Source of the DNA: Pochonia chlamydosporia 170
Lineage: Eukaryota > Ascomycota > Sordariomycetes > Hypocreales > Clavicipitaceae
Length of the DNA: 64,000 nucleotides
Direction: 5' to 3'
Assembly: GCF_001653235.2 (NCBI RefSeq)
Contig: NC_035791.1
Coordinates: 6,448,001-6,512,000 of the forward strand
Every line of letters starts with the position of its first letter. Within the stretch, counting starts at the first letter, position 1. Both the position numbers and the translations under genes were made by a program. The notes beneath the pieces are model-generated. The model had not been told where the DNA came from and made no database searches. It saw only the letters and a list, made by a program, of their open reading frames with translations. Positions 22,813-34,870 of this stretch are shown in pieces.

Positions 22813-23243
22813 TCACAGGCACCACCCCGGGCAATCCGCACCTCCATGCTTTGGATCGCAGCCATCATTTGGTACATCGTAACAGGATTAGCCCTCGGGA
22901 CACTTCCAGCCAGCAAACCCAGCACATTGATGAGGCTTCTCGGGTATAGAGATCCCCTGAATATCGCATTTCATACCACAACTCTCGGGAAGGCGAGGAT
23001 CATCGCGACACACAAAGCCCCCGGGGGGGAGTACGTGGGAATACCACTTGTCTCACATGGGATGTATTTGTTCTTGAATTGGCAGTTACCCTGGCATCGA
23101 TGGAGGTTTGTGCAGCCATAGGATTCAGGGACGCAGAGTTTGTCTGAAGGGCAAGGGGCAATTTCGAGACCACATGACTTCTGGGCTGAAGCGAGAGTTG
23201 TGATGCCCAAGGCAGCAATGACGATGATGCAGTTGGGAAACAT
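22813..23243 (-). pseudogene. Secreted cysteine-rich protein with two tandem Cys modules, disrupted
   Basis: An ATG start leads into a clear signal peptide (MFPNCIIVIAALGITTLASA, then Q). The first Cys module (CGLEIAPCPSDKLCVPE .. CQGNC) is intact. The frame then changes in a mononucleotide run (C5G7, about 23018-23029). In the shifted frame it continues FVCRDDPRLPESCGMKC and a second module (CAGFAGWKCPEG, an in-frame TAA at 22888-22890, then SCYDVPNDGCDPKHGGADC) to a natural stop at 22813. The modules share Cys spacing with small secreted proteins common in plant- and insect-associated fungi, whose function is mostly unknown. With one frameshift and one stop the gene should be non-functional here, although a sequencing error in the homopolymer could explain the frameshift alone. 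Confidence 0.75.
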
Positions 23244-24966
23244 TATGACTAGTAGAACTATGAAGATGAGATTGTGTGCATGGGAGAGACCTTATGGTCT
23301 TTTTCGGTAATTGTGAGTGACGCTTAATATTTACTTTACTTTGTCTGGGACACAGGGCTTTTATGAATTGACGATTCAACCTGCGCTCGTCCAGCTGAAT
23401 ACACAGCATTTCAGACCAGCAACGCCAATTTTGCCCCATCTTCTTACTGTCATCTTTCATCTATTGTCACGATAAATAGGATTCAACAGCGTCTCCAAGT
23501 GCGAAGCCTTGAATAAAGCTAGCCCAACCACCTGATGACTGGCCAGCCACCTGAAATATAAGGACGATGGCTGGGAAAGCTATTCAGATTACTATAAGAA
23601 GTTGTAGATAACCCTTACTAGATAGAAGAGATCAAGGATCATAATCCACGTCTATGTCGTCCATAGCTGCACTTTCGTGATACTTGTGGTACCGCAGAGA
23701 CGAATAGGATGCCTAGAAATCTATCGCCGAATGGTTACCAGCAGTCTTGGCGGGTGGTTCGAGTTTTGATGTTACTTCTTCACCATGCCGGAACATGCCG
23801 TGCTCTCGGATTTTGCTCTCAGGATACTGTTTGAAACTGATTGGGAATACACGCACTTCAAAAAGTAAGATACCATTATGACCACAAGGTAGGCGAAACA
23901 CGTTACGGCCAGTTTGCCGGCTCTTCTCATTACCCATTGTCACACTTCACGACTTGTTTGCATAACTGGACGACGATGGGGCAGAAGATCCCCTGTGAAT
24001 CGGGCAACGAGAGACTCTTGATTTTCTATAAAAAAGAGTGGAATTATACAAAATTATGTACTTATTGGAATACTGCTGCTTACGCAGCAGTATTACGATT
24101 TCCTATTGCCACTTTGCCACACTCGCTTGTTTGCTTGACTGAGGCAGCATTATTTGACAATAGCATATTGTGCTTGCTTTGCATGAGCGACCTGATCTTG
24201 ACACCCATGGCAGAAGATCCAACAAGAGGGCAGATAATTAACCGCATATATAAATACCGCCACCAATAAATCCACACGACTAGACCCGGATGAAGATTCT
24301 GTCAATTAAAGCCTAGGTTGACTGTATCTTAACACGGAATGGACAGAGCTTTCTTTGGAGCTAGCTTTGTCTTTCACAGAATTCAGTAGAATGCTGACAG
24401 CGCCAAACAGAGGATGTAGATAAAAGGCCCGAGTCAGACTCACAAATCTCGCGAAAGATAACACCAGACATTAACCAAGTACAAGACCGAGGCTAAAGTC
24501 GATTAATTAACTACTTGCCACATTGGTTGGGTTACCTGTACTTGGACTGGGAAAGGAAGCGAGTGCTAGGGCGGAAGTAGCTGGCCTTCGAGAGACAACT
24601 GCTTAGGGTTGACCAAGAGACCCAAATTGTCATCTCCGATTCTTGTGCTGCTTGCTGATTGTATGATTATGGCCGTCACTGGGCTGCCCTTGGCTAAAAC
24701 AAGCTAGGGCGGAGAAGCAATGAGCTTAGACCAAATACAAGGCCCTTTAAGCTATGTTCAAGTAAGGTCAAAAATGTCGGAATATCACCTACCGTGAACT
24801 TAGCGGTGCTCGTGTGGTAAAATGTAGTATAATACACACCACCACGCACGTACTGACGGAGCTCACAAGTTCTACAGCGTTGATACTGCCCCTGTTTCAA
24901 GAAATCTGCTTCGTGGTTTGGCTAGAGTACAAAAGCATAAAATAGAGTGCCTTGATCCAATCTGCA
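23244..24966. other. Intergenic with a dispersed repeat
   Basis: Apart from the repeat at 23939-24203, no coding signal was recognised. Short frames here cross the repeat or lack features. Confidence 0.45.
23939..24203. repeat. Dispersed repeat copy A with central hairpin
   Basis: This 265-bp block recurs in inverted orientation at 58270-58536 with roughly 90% identity by eye. Its centre is a palindrome, AATACTGCTGC..GCAGCAGTATT (about 24069-24098). A shorter relative containing the same palindrome and the following ATTACGA..TTGCCAC is at 55861-55932. No coding capacity or inverted terminal repeat is evident, so the family is unclassified. Confidence 0.8.
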
Positions 24967-26854
24967 TTATTCGCTGCTGCCGTATCCTCTTCGCTCCTCC
25001 ACAACCAGCGGCCCGCGTTCACCACGATATTTCAACATAGTGCCATCTCTAGCTGCGAGCATACGAGCCTTGGTGGTAACAAATATTGTCAGCACCACAC
25101 CAGTACACGCTCCTGCTACGGTAAAGGCGATGTTGATGGGAGTAGGATTGCCATCAAGTGCCGCATGTGTCAGAGCGTCAAGACCTGACTGCGCGAGGTT
25201 AATTACTCCAGAAACGCATACCAAGGTGCCATAGATGCGCCCAAAGGTAGTGTAGCCAAAGACCTTAGTTGCATAGTCCCTATGTCATGTTACTATGACA
25301 CTGAGTGCATTTCTTGTCATTGGGTGAATAACTTACGATATAGCCGAATAGTATAATGGTCGAAAGATGACGAAGCCGATGACAGTGGCATAGCCTGCCC
25401 ACAAAATGGGCAGACAGTTTAGTAAGCCAATGACTATGATTGACGTGGTTATGAAGCTAAAGATCGTGGGTATACTAAAGTTGTTGAGCAGGATACCTAT
25501 GAATGGAGTCGTGACGACCCCTCCGACTGGCAAAGCAATATCAAAAAAGCGGTTGACATCTGCGGACAGGTCCTCCGAGTCTAGCAAGTATCGATACTGA
25601 GCACGTATAGTGGCGATGAAGTAGTTCATACGCAACATTTGGAGAGCAGTTAGCAGGAGAATGAGCATGAACCAGGGGCTGAGTAATTGCCGTCGAGTCG
25701 AGACCCCATGCATGACACCCCAGATACCGCTAGCCGTCTGCCGCTCCTCATTCGTCCTCCTCCGTTCATTACGACATTCGGAATCTCCGGTAACGGTTTC
25801 GATTTGGTCCAATTTGGCCAAACGGCGTGCCGCTCGAGCGCTTTGAACTCTTGCCAATTCCCCTGTATCTTGAAGGTCTTGGTCCGACTCATGGACGTCC
25901 TCTTGGTCATCTTGAGCTTTTGCAATCTTGTGCTCGAGGTCAGAAATGGTGTGGTATGATTGCGCTGGCATATAGCTTATTTCAGCAACGAGGACCAAGA
26001 TGGGTACTATAGCATAGCCGAAAAAGAACTTTTCGATCGAAAAACGGCCGTCTGTCGCTTCATAAAGCACACGATACAGAAGAAACACAGCGGCTGACGC
26101 ATCGAACGCTCCCGTGATCATAGCTACGATTAGCCCCGAACACTTTGGAAGAGCATTTGCCAGCTGAAAACTTGGAATAAAAATAAATGTCCCTCCCAAT
26201 GAAAGCAACACGTTTGCAACAAGATAACCATCGAGTTTGGAAATTGAAAATGATGCCGCCATCAGGAGACTGCCCATCATCAGAAACAGGCAACCGGCGA
26301 TCCAACAAATGCGCCGGCCATACTTGTCGAGAGTAGAGCCAGCTAAAAGTGACGATACATTTGCAGTAACGGATGCAATAACAAAGAAGAGGTTTAGCCG
26401 CAGATCCTGCTCGTCACAAGGAACACGGCTAGTGTCGTTGGAGCCGAATAAAGTGTCCCCGTTGTTACCGTCACAATACTCGTTGTATACTCCTTTGGCA
26501 ATCAAGACAGGTTTGAGTGCAGCGAAGCCAAATACGATGCCAGCGCATAGCCAACAGGCTACGATGCCGGTAACTACTTGCACTAAAATTACAAGGTCAG
26601 ACATGGGCAATATTTGACAAGAGGGCCAAAGACAACTTACCGATTCGCTTCGTAACAGAAACCTTGTACGCAGCGGTATGATTTTTTTTAGGGGCTGAGT
26701 AGGCTGGCGAGAAGCTCATGCGTTGCCATTCTGGTTTGTTGGGGTTTACAACTGGCGAAGCCTCTTCATCCGCGGCGATTGACAACTGATTATCTATGCG
26801 AGGGACATCTGACTCGAAGCCGTCGGCCTGCGTTACGTGTTGGGCCAGTGACAT
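24967..26854 (-). CDS. MFS transporter, Fmp42/SLC43-like (3 exons)
   Basis: Exon 1 runs 26854-26641, exon 2 26582-25337 and exon 3 25279-24967. The introns (26583-26640, 58 bp, and 25280-25336, 57 bp) both have GTAAGT donors and TAG acceptors and preserve frame, giving KRIVQVVTGIV and YSAISDYATKVFG across the joins. The product is about 590 aa: a soluble N-terminus, about 12 hydrophobic segments, and a long charged cytosolic loop (QDDQEDVHESDQDL..) in the middle. Diagnostic sequence includes LDKYGRRICWIAG in loop 2-3 and IFIPSFQLANALPKCSGL, typical of the fungal Fmp42 group, distantly related to SLC43 amino-acid transporters. The frame is open upstream to a GTG at 26968, but the first ATG is at 26854. 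No disruption is visible. The substrate is unknown; amino-acid transport is only a family-level inference. Confidence 0.85.
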
Positions 26855-28559
26855 ATCCAAATTGGTATGGGTGTCTGATCTATAGCCCTGGCATGTATTG
26901 AGTCTGTATTCACCAAATCCTAGCTTGTGGTAGCCCGTGACACCCGCAGCAGCACTTATAGGCCGCACTGCAGCACATAGATTGCAACAACGGGTGACGT
27001 CTTAACCAGGAATCCTAAATCATCATCTTTAGATTAAGGTTTCTTATACAGACAATGTCAAAAGGTGCGAATGTCGTTGGCAGTAGAATGTTCTAGAGAG
27101 TGACCTCACAGTAGGTGTCCATTGCAGCCACTAGACTCGACTAATCAAATCAAGGCGGGGGTGGCATGCGGGCAGTGGGCTTATGGTGGTGGTCTCTGCC
27201 AGTCTGGTCTTATCTACTTCGAATGTTTCAGCGAAATTGTTTCCGCTGAACATCAGTGAGTGGAGCTGTCAATCATGGCGAATCGGTAAACCGTATCAAC
27301 AGTGCGTCTTGGATGGCCACTTAGGGTGGAGGGCTGACTTGAGTCATGGCCTATGTCTTACCGCACTGTTTGCAGTACTGTACCAGGCAAGCCTTGAGAA
27401 AACACGGATCATGCCATCAACCCAAATTCCGTCATCGACCGAGACCGTACTTCAGCTCGGAGGAACTTGGTCGCGTCACAATGACCTCAGGGTTGACCAT
27501 CTTTAACCCGTCGACGGCCAAGTTGCACCAAAGCTGTTGGGTTCCGTATCGTAATCGATCAAAGTATCCGTGGGACATCGGCGTCTCTGATACGATGTAC
27601 AATTGTTGTTTCAAGCGCCTCGCACGTCCAGGCTGCTACATAATGTACAAGATGATTCAGCCATCTTAAGTAGCTGGTTGCTTTTGGCTACCCTCTGAAA
27701 GTTCAAATGCACAGTTGAATGCATCAGGTGTAGCGTGAAAGTCCGTTTGCCAAAGCTGTAGTCTACTCCATATTTGGGCGAAAAATGGAGCTTGAAGAGC
27801 CCTGATCGCTGGGCGAATATCCGATCCCAAGAAACCTCCAATTTGCCACAAGCAGCCCAACACGTCACAAAAGACCATTCAAATTCAAAGAAGCTTTGGC
27901 TGGCCCACACCGTCGAGTCGGCCCATGCCGCAACTAGGGGAAATGGGGAATGGTTTGGTTCAGCGACTGTATTCTGTAATGATTTAAAGAAAAGGTCTAG
28001 CCCCTCTTCAAAATCTTGTCAACGTACGGAGTATGGTCCATATTGATTCAAAAAGGCGCCCCTCAGCTGGCCATTGTCATCACTCTTCAGCTTCAGTCGT
28101 GAAGATGCCCACAACCTGTCAATCTGGGGAACTTCCCCAAGACCTGGAAACTTCCGCATGCTGCGTCACTGGTCGGCCAAAGTTTAACTCGCGCAATACC
28201 TCGGACCGGCTGCGAGAGGGCGCCGGGCTGTACCTTCCAGCCCTGCTTCAGAAGAGTGTCGGTATTTCGAAGCACAAGGTGTCTGCATTCAAGGAGCTGG
28301 GTCTCGATGACATGGGACCTTCTGCTGCCCAGCTACAACAATGCTGAGTCGTCAAGTCGGTCAGAATATCACACGGTGTTCCAATTGTCACGTTATGACT
28401 CATTGTTAACTAACCCTCTTCTCAAAAATTATTGTTCTTGTTGTTCGTGCTGCAGGCAGAGTCTGCAACCGTCTTTTAATACTAGAAAGCTTCCCGTTCG
28501 TTCGAAGCAAATAATTGCCTTTTCCGGCTATTCTCAGTTCTCATAGCCGACGCCATGAC
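26855..28559. other. Intergenic, one unrecognised open frame
   Basis: On the minus strand about 27611-28000, an open stretch with Trp/Phe-rich sequence (WASQSFFEFEWSFVTCWAACG) could be a fragment of a gene, but a plus-strand frame overlaps it and I recognise neither. The rest shows only short frames. Confidence 0.35.
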
Positions 28560-29340
28560 AGCCCATTTACACCAAGTTTGCTTGTTCTATCAACAGAGGC
28601 AGTTTCATCCGAGAACATTGTGGGGTCGGGGATACCGCGATTTCTGCTCTCTACGCGACCACCATTCGAGTGGGCTAGACTCAATGCGGAATGGAGGTAG
28701 TTCGATGAAGGACCTGAATTCATCGTCATCACGCACATCGGCAGTGATAACCTCCATATCCTTCATAAGCCGGCCTAGCTCAAATCCACGCTTCGGGGGT
28801 GGCTTCGCCGCCGCAGGCCTCGACCACGAACTACGCTGATCCGCAAAGACAAGTATTGTGCTGAAGCTCGCCCGCCATAGTGCATTTGCGGATTCAATAG
28901 CCGGTTTAACCCATGCAACCGACCAATTCTTCCGAATGTATGCCGCACTGCGCCAGGGATCCAGAAGAACGGCAGCAGCATGGACAGGTGTCTCCCCCGT
29001 CAGGTTATAGTACTTGTCAAGTTGTCAAGGACAAACCATCCCATCTCGATAGCCCGAATCATTCGGGAATCGTAGCAATCTTGTTGAGAGTAATATGCCT
29101 TGTTCCTCTCGTAGTGCGCAAGAAGGGCGTCCATTAGAGGTAGCGAATGCGATATAGACGACTTATCTCCCTCTGCATAGAGTGTTGCGGAAGCAAATGG
29201 CTGTAAGGAAGGAGCGGACTTTACCTAGGAAATCCCAATCCTGGGCAGTAAGACAAACCCTACCGAGAATTGCTTCATTATCTGCCATGAAGGCTTTGAT
29301 CTCCGATTGTTTTCTGATGACTCTATCTATAAGTAGGGTT
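28560..29340 (-). pseudogene. hAT-family transposase relic (C-terminal half)
   Basis: Read on the minus strand, fragments of a second hAT transposase appear in order with frame changes: MADNEAILGRVCLTAQDWDFL (about 29295-29235), SLPLMDALLAHYERNKAYYS (about 29140-29085), DSRMIRAIEMGWFVLDNL (about 29065-29015), then HAAAVLLDPWRSAAYIRKNW (about 28985-28930) and PLEWWSRREQKSRYPR (about 28670-28625). These match the central and dimerisation regions of Ac/Tol-type fungal hAT transposases. The N-terminal half and the catalytic first Asp region are missing, and stops and frameshifts are present. It is a different family from the hAT at 17872-20126. Confidence 0.75.
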
Positions 29341-29429
29341 GTTCAAGAGAATCCAATACAATTGAATCAAGGATTTTGCAGAATTTTCTCTCGGAAATGA
29401 GTGCCAAGATGCCAAGACGCCAAGATGGT

Positions 29430-29545
29430 TATATCTGGTTATAACCATACTCACGAGGCCATATGGTTATAACAATATAACCAAATTTTCGGTATGGTTA
29501 TGGTTATAGCCAAAACCCATGGTTATAACAAGTTATTGTGCCCAG
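29430..29545. repeat. Cluster of GGTTATA/TATAACC motifs, probable hAT subterminal repeats
   Basis: About eight copies of GGTTAT or its complement occur in both orientations within 110 bp just upstream (minus strand sense) of the hAT relic. Clustered short motifs near the end are typical transposase-binding sites of hAT elements. The position suggests an internally deleted element with its 5' end here; the opposite end was not found. Confidence 0.6.
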
Positions 29546-30319
29546 GTATGCTCTGAAGTGCAAGGTGTGACGTAGTATTTTTGTGGAACAGGTCAAAGGT
29601 GCAACAAAATATCAGACTGGTCATTCCATCAACAATTTTTTATTCCTGATTTGTGCCCTCTCTGGCATTTCTCAGACTTGCCCGCTGCTTCGTAACTGTT
29701 TTGCCTGGCTGTCTCCTTCTTTACGCTACGCTTCTGCCCTTTTCTCTTGGAGTCATTTTATCAATTTCCTTTGACTTATTTGCTTGGTTTGCTTTCTGGG
29801 ACGTTCAGCTTGTTAGCTTGTTTTACTTTCTTGTCTTTTTTCAATCCTTCTTACTTGTAGTCCAGCAACCCTTGGGTATCTAACCCCTTTTATCGCCTTA
29901 CAGGTATTATTAACCCTAGAAGGAGAGACACCCAATCGAATTTGGCCAGCACACAATATGGACGACGTTTTTTTACAGATTACTGTTCTGTAACGTTAAA
30001 TCTTATGTTTGGCAGCTAGGTGTGCAGTGTCTAGGTTCCTGCTTGTAACCCTTAATGGACGTTTGTGGCTTCGTCGATCACTGTAAGAGATCTCGGTTAC
30101 AATCTGCCCTCAAGACACAATGAAGTACTGTACGCGTGGTTGCCTTCCCAATTCGACACAACCAGCCTTTTATGGGTGCCTCGGCTGCTTCGCAGAATAC
30201 TATGGACTTGGAGACATAACTAGTACGCTCTCTGACTCACGTAATGAAGCCACTCCAACGAACTATAGAGCACGCTCGATTAAGCAACTAGGGATTACAT
30301 AGCTCTTTACTCAAGTTCT
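29546..30319. other. Intergenic, no supported gene
   Basis: The stretch includes a T- and C-rich part (about 29690-29860) on the plus strand and no domain-bearing frame. Confidence 0.45.
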
Positions 30320-31692
30320 TTACTTCGTAGAAACCAAGCCAGTACCATCTTCTGATGAGCCAACACCCGGTGCCAACGTCCCTTGGAGCATCCAGGAATG
30401 AGACAATATCTCCTCCGGTCTAATGCGCAGTCTCGGATCCCGCGTCAACATTCGGTTGACCAAGTCGATCAATTGTTCGTCAACGTCCTCATATTCGCTC
30501 TGGTTCCTGTTGCAGCAGCGACAGGCGGACGAAAGCTTTGAACGTTCAGGCTGCATGACAGGCTTTAGGCGCTTGCGAGGCAAATGTATTTGTTCAGTTG
30601 CAATTTTGCGATACAGCAGGAATGTATTCTCAGCTACGAAGGGTAGTTTTGCAAAGATAAAACAGTAAAGGGTAACGCCGAGGGACCAGACGTCAATCTG
30701 GGCCGTTATAGGCAGAGGTTCGTCACATACTGGGTAACATAACTCTGGGGCCATGAAGGCAGGCGTTCCGACTGTTTTGAGCAATGCATCGTCGTTAATC
30801 TGCTCGACACGTTTCGGCCCATGCCCTTCTTCGTCAATCAGTCTGTCCAGGTTTGGATGAATGTATGAAATATCAAAATCAGCAATCTTGACGTGGAATT
30901 CTTTGCTCAACAACAGATTAGCCGGTTTAATATCTCGATGATAGATACCATTGCTGTGAAGGTACACGAGGCCGTGCAAAGTGCCGCGCAAAATGTCTCG
31001 AATTTGATCGAAAGTTAGGCATGGCACATAAAAGTGTCGTTCCTCCATCGCGCCTGCAAACTTCGGCAAGCACAATATATTTCCACTACAGGGGCACTGG
31101 GTAGCACCACCTTTCCCTTTGTTCGGTTCATCAGGGTCATGTGGGACGTTGTCAAACCAGAGAGTAGCATTAGATAGAGACGTCAATGGCGGACGCTTAG
31201 CTACCCACTCATTGGTGTTTGTCATGTTTCTTTGTGCTGAATTCTCACGCTCTAATGGCCTGCTAGCACAACTTTGAAACCAACTTGCCGTCCCACAGCT
31301 GCACTCCATGTGAGGCGGCTGTGGCATATGGTCCTCCAGGTCAGCCATTAGTCTTTGTAATTCGCAACACTCTCTGCGCCATGGAATATCGCCAAGCTCC
31401 ATGTATTCAAGTACAAGATATATCTTGTCGAAAGTCCGATCGTCAATTGTCTCCAAAAGTGTGACGATGTTCGGATGATTGATACGTTCCAGAGCGGTGA
31501 TCTCAGTGCAGGTTGTTCTATTTGCCCTCTTAGACGGCCCATGTCGTGGGACTATCTTGATGACCACATTGCCACCTGTATTAGTATCAATACCAAGTTT
31601 CACCTTGGTATTTGGTCCACGGTGTAACTCGGAAATTATTTCATATTGGTTGATCGTCTTGTTGCCTGTTGTGTAGTTATAGCCAACGTATG
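30320..31692 (-). CDS. CaMKK/Ssp1-type protein kinase with DFD motif, 5' exon(s) unresolved
   Basis: The frame opens after a probable ATACAG acceptor at 31693-31698 and begins with NKTINQYEIISELHRG, the family's start of the kinase domain. Visible motifs are VVIKIVPR (ATP-binding Lys), TEITALERINHPNIVTLLE, a family-specific insert between the lobes (WRRECCELQRLMADLE), HRDIKPANLL (catalytic loop), GTPAFMAPELC and IDVWSLGVTLYC. This order fits CaMKK-like upstream kinases (S. pombe Ssp1, Aspergillus CMKC) that activate AMPK- or CaMK-type kinases. Two oddities: the Gly loop reads HRGPNTKVKL, and the Mg-binding DFG is DFD (KIADFDISY). The C-terminus is short. One or more 5' exons are needed, but I could not fix the joins. 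The frame is otherwise intact, so an altered or weak kinase is possible. Confidence 0.8.
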
Positions 31693-33268
31693 CTGTATTT
31701 GTTCTTCATGCTGACAGTCAGCCCAAAGTTCATATAACAGCTATCTGTCTGTGCGTAACAGGGCTACTAACCTACGAGCAACTTGATTGCGCTGAGTACG
31801 GAACGTCTTGCGAGTGTAGGCTTCTGCCTCAGGCCTTTTCAAGGCACCGACTGCCATGGCGAAATGGCAGCCTATTACTGGATTACGCAATGTACGGATG
31901 AATCCACCGTCCTCCCGGGGGATTTTGTTTTAAACCCTGATGCCTGCTGCGTGCGTCTTGGATTCATGTTAAATAGTTTAGAGCATTACGCGATTCCGCA
32001 ATGTTCCACTGCTTTCGTTGGATTCTGTTTCGCGTACATGGTCCTTGGAATAGCATCCATGGCTGTGGGGTGTTCGTACCCACTTAGTCGCAGTCTGTTG
32101 CTTCCTGTCGCCCAGTTCATTCTATCAGACAATAATAAGCAGGAATATCTGCTGCTAATAATTTTCATTAATCATGATGGAAAACGAACAATCATAGACG
32201 AAACGGAACCACTAACATAGATGCCAGAGGGCAACAAGTGATCACACCCGCGAACCTCCGCAAGGCGAAATCGGCAATAGAAACAGGGGCAGTCGCTGTT
32301 GTTAAGGTATTGCTTAACCCCGGCTTAGAGTCGCCGCGAAGGTGCAAACAGAGTCCACTAATGCATTGATGATGGTCAGCTGATGCTGTGTGCTAATACT
32401 CCAAGGAATAGCTTTTCAGCATGATTAAGCGGAGGACATTGTGCGATTTAGTTTTGCGTGTTACGAAGAGCCAACTCTAGGTAACTAATCGTCTCATAAA
32501 AAAAAGATTACGCCCAACCGCATCGAATCTGTGGCTATATATGGAAAAACTGTACATCACGCGTTTGGACATCGAGCGTAGTCACAAGTTTCTTGATACC
32601 GATCCACAATGCCTATTTCTTTAGGAATTGCTAATGAGGGCAACCGATACAAGCGCCATTGATTCCAACCGTACTATCCCTCGTATGCCGCCACGGCACC
32701 AGTCTCGAGCCAGACAAGCCAGACAAACTTCCCGTACGCAAAGCTGCAGAAACACTCGTGACAACAGACGCAGGACGAAAATAAGTAGAAGCAACGCGAA
32801 ATTGAGATGCACAATCCCCCACGATGTTAGGAACAAGTGTGTTCGACTGGGCTGGACTCCAAAAGTCGCCGGTGGAGAGCGTCGAAGCGTTTTTGGGTGC
32901 CTTGACCTGGCGGGTCGCTTCCATCGGAGGATTGGGGTGTTGCCTTCATCACTGCTTGTCGCTACCTGAAAGTGCCTTGGTCATAAGCTGTCAATTAAGG
33001 CGGTTTGATGAAACAGTACGGACCATGGCAGGAATTCGCACTGTAGCATGGGTTACCTCACTTGGAGGATTACTTCATTGGCGAACTAACCGACGTGTTT
33101 CTAGCAGATTCCTTCGTAAGCCAACCACCGCCATCTCAGGCAGACTCCTAGCCGGACCTCACTTTTCTTGCGGCACACATCGACTTTAGACGAATAGTTT
33201 CCTGGCAGTGCATTTACGGCAGATGATTCGCCAGATATAAAGCATATTTTTGATACCGTAAAGCGTCC
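31693..33268. other. Intergenic; probable 5' exon(s) of the kinase and unresolved frames
   Basis: A GTTAGT donor near 31768-31773 (minus strand) and GGGCTGAC branch-like sequence support an intron just upstream of the kinase exon. Farther right, frames of 70-145 codons occur on both strands (for example 31783-32220 and 32824-33189 plus) without recognisable domains. Confidence 0.35.
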
Positions 33269-33796
33269 ATGGGCCGGGTTTGTTATGGGATTTATATCTC
33301 TTCCCGCTTCGACAGGGTTGAGATACTAAACAGTACTAAGAGCTTAGTCCTCTACAGCGCCCAGATTCAAAAGCGTCAACCACAATTATGTATTTTCCGT
33401 CCTTCGGAACTCACACCCTGCGAAGAGCTCGTCGCAATAGTAACATTTCATAGATTCTCCTCCAGAGTCAATATCCAAATGAGCGATGGCCGGCAACTCA
33501 GCACTTACCGCAGGTACCTGTCACCAACACACCGGCTCAAGACTGAGAAGTTCAGGTGGAGTTGGAGGCCAGAAATGCTGATGTCTCGTAGTTTCTGTCT
33601 CGTCGACGAGGACGGGGGTGGCACTGTCGCGAAACTGACGCAGGCGACCTCCCCTTTGGGGAGGCAGCTAGGGAATATTACTATTTTCGAGAACTATGAA
33701 GTGCCAGTCATCGATGTAATTGTTGTTACTGGGCTCTCGGTTCTTGGCTACGGGTGGCTTCATCACAAAATGTCAACTTCGGCGATCAGTACTTGA
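33269..33796 (+). CDS. Tubby C-terminal-like (LURP-one-like) fungal protein, tentative
   Basis: The frame of 175 codons starts with ATG. Its C-terminal half contains KFRWSWRPEM, SFCLVDEDGGGTVAKLTQ, LGNITIFENYEVPVIDVIVV and TGLSVLGY, a pattern of short beta-strands followed by a hydrophobic segment that resembles fungal proteins with a tubby C-terminal-like fold (the W..F.LVDE..G.VVA.F... and V..TGLA.. elements). The upstream part may extend into another exon because family members are usually longer (200-250 aa). There is no stop or frameshift. Function of the family in fungi is unknown. I rank this as a probable gene with a tentative family call. Confidence 0.45.
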   Translation: MGRVCYGIYISSRFDRVEILNSTKSLVLYSAQIQKRQPQLCIFRPSELTPCEELVAIVTFHRFSSRVNIQMSDGRQLSTYRRYLSPTHRLKTEKFRWSWRPEMLMSRSFCLVDEDGGGTVAKLTQATSPLGRQLGNITIFENYEVPVIDVIVVTGLSVLGYGWLHHKMSTSAIST

Positions 33797-34870
33797 CGGC
33801 AGCGCCAGGTCTTGTTGCCACATGCCGAGGAACGCGTTGACGGCATCGTGGACTTGGACACCGCGGATAGCACCATACTTTGTATATGCAATAATATCCA
33901 GACTCGCTGACGTCTGCTGTGGCAATAAAAATTATGTTTTGGAGCTTCATGTGTCGGATAGTGGTGCCTCTGTCGACTCTGCTAGCAGATCTGGTATAGT
34001 GGACAACAGCATAACTTCGGGTATCATGGGAAAGAAGATAGCCAGAAAAAGGAATTATGAGGGTAAAATGTTCGGACGAAAGGAAGATCGTTGTGCTTGA
34101 GGGATCACAGAAGCAGCATTGTAAAAAGAGGGAGCATAATCAAGAACTGCATCTTCAGCGTAGTAAAATTTGAATTGGAACCGCGCAACGCGACATCATG
34201 ATCGTGGTTTTCGGTTTTAGACGGAGTCAGAAGTGCAGTTTGGGTGATGGGTGCGCAGCATGTTATATGTCGAAGAAGACTGTGTATGCGTGTCTACAAT
34301 GGGACAAACATTTATTTCGTCATAGTATGTTCATAGTCGCTTCGTATTCAGTATTTGCTGTTAATAGCATAAGGTAATGTCAAAGTTCTCGGCAGCTCCT
34401 TTGCCTAACTAGGAGGACACGAGATCAATGGGCCACGGCTTCGATAAGCCATAATTCTTCGTATGTGGAAACTGTGAGGGAATCATGTGACCTGCCTGTT
34501 TAATGAATGTCTCACTTTGTGAACATTGTGTAAATAGTTTCAGCCAGAGTTCTTTTTAGGGGTTCTCTTTTTCTCCTTGTGAATAATCGCTTTATCCAAG
34601 TCGCACTCGACCTTGCTCTTGCCCTTGTACCGTCACAGAAACCATAAGTAAGCATTAGTCCCTTCTGAAAGAATTTGCGCCTTCCAATTGCGTATTGAGT
34701 TTAGACAGATTGAGCAATCAATCTCGGGAAATCTAACAACACCACAGTAATATCATCGGTAATACCTATCGAATCAACTTCCTTCCCCAAGCGTAGACGA
34801 TGGCTCCATCATAGGAAATTTAGCCTGGCGTTAGCGATTTTAACTAGCACAACTGGAAGCCTCTTCCTTA
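33797..34870. other. Intergenic; the 5' part of the ATPase gene is absent
   Basis: I searched all three plus-strand frames here for the N-terminal membrane segments of the ATPase that follows and saw none. The last 60 bases look like the 3' end of an intron (TTTTAACTAGC branch region and CCTTAG acceptor at 34866-34871). Confidence 0.45.
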
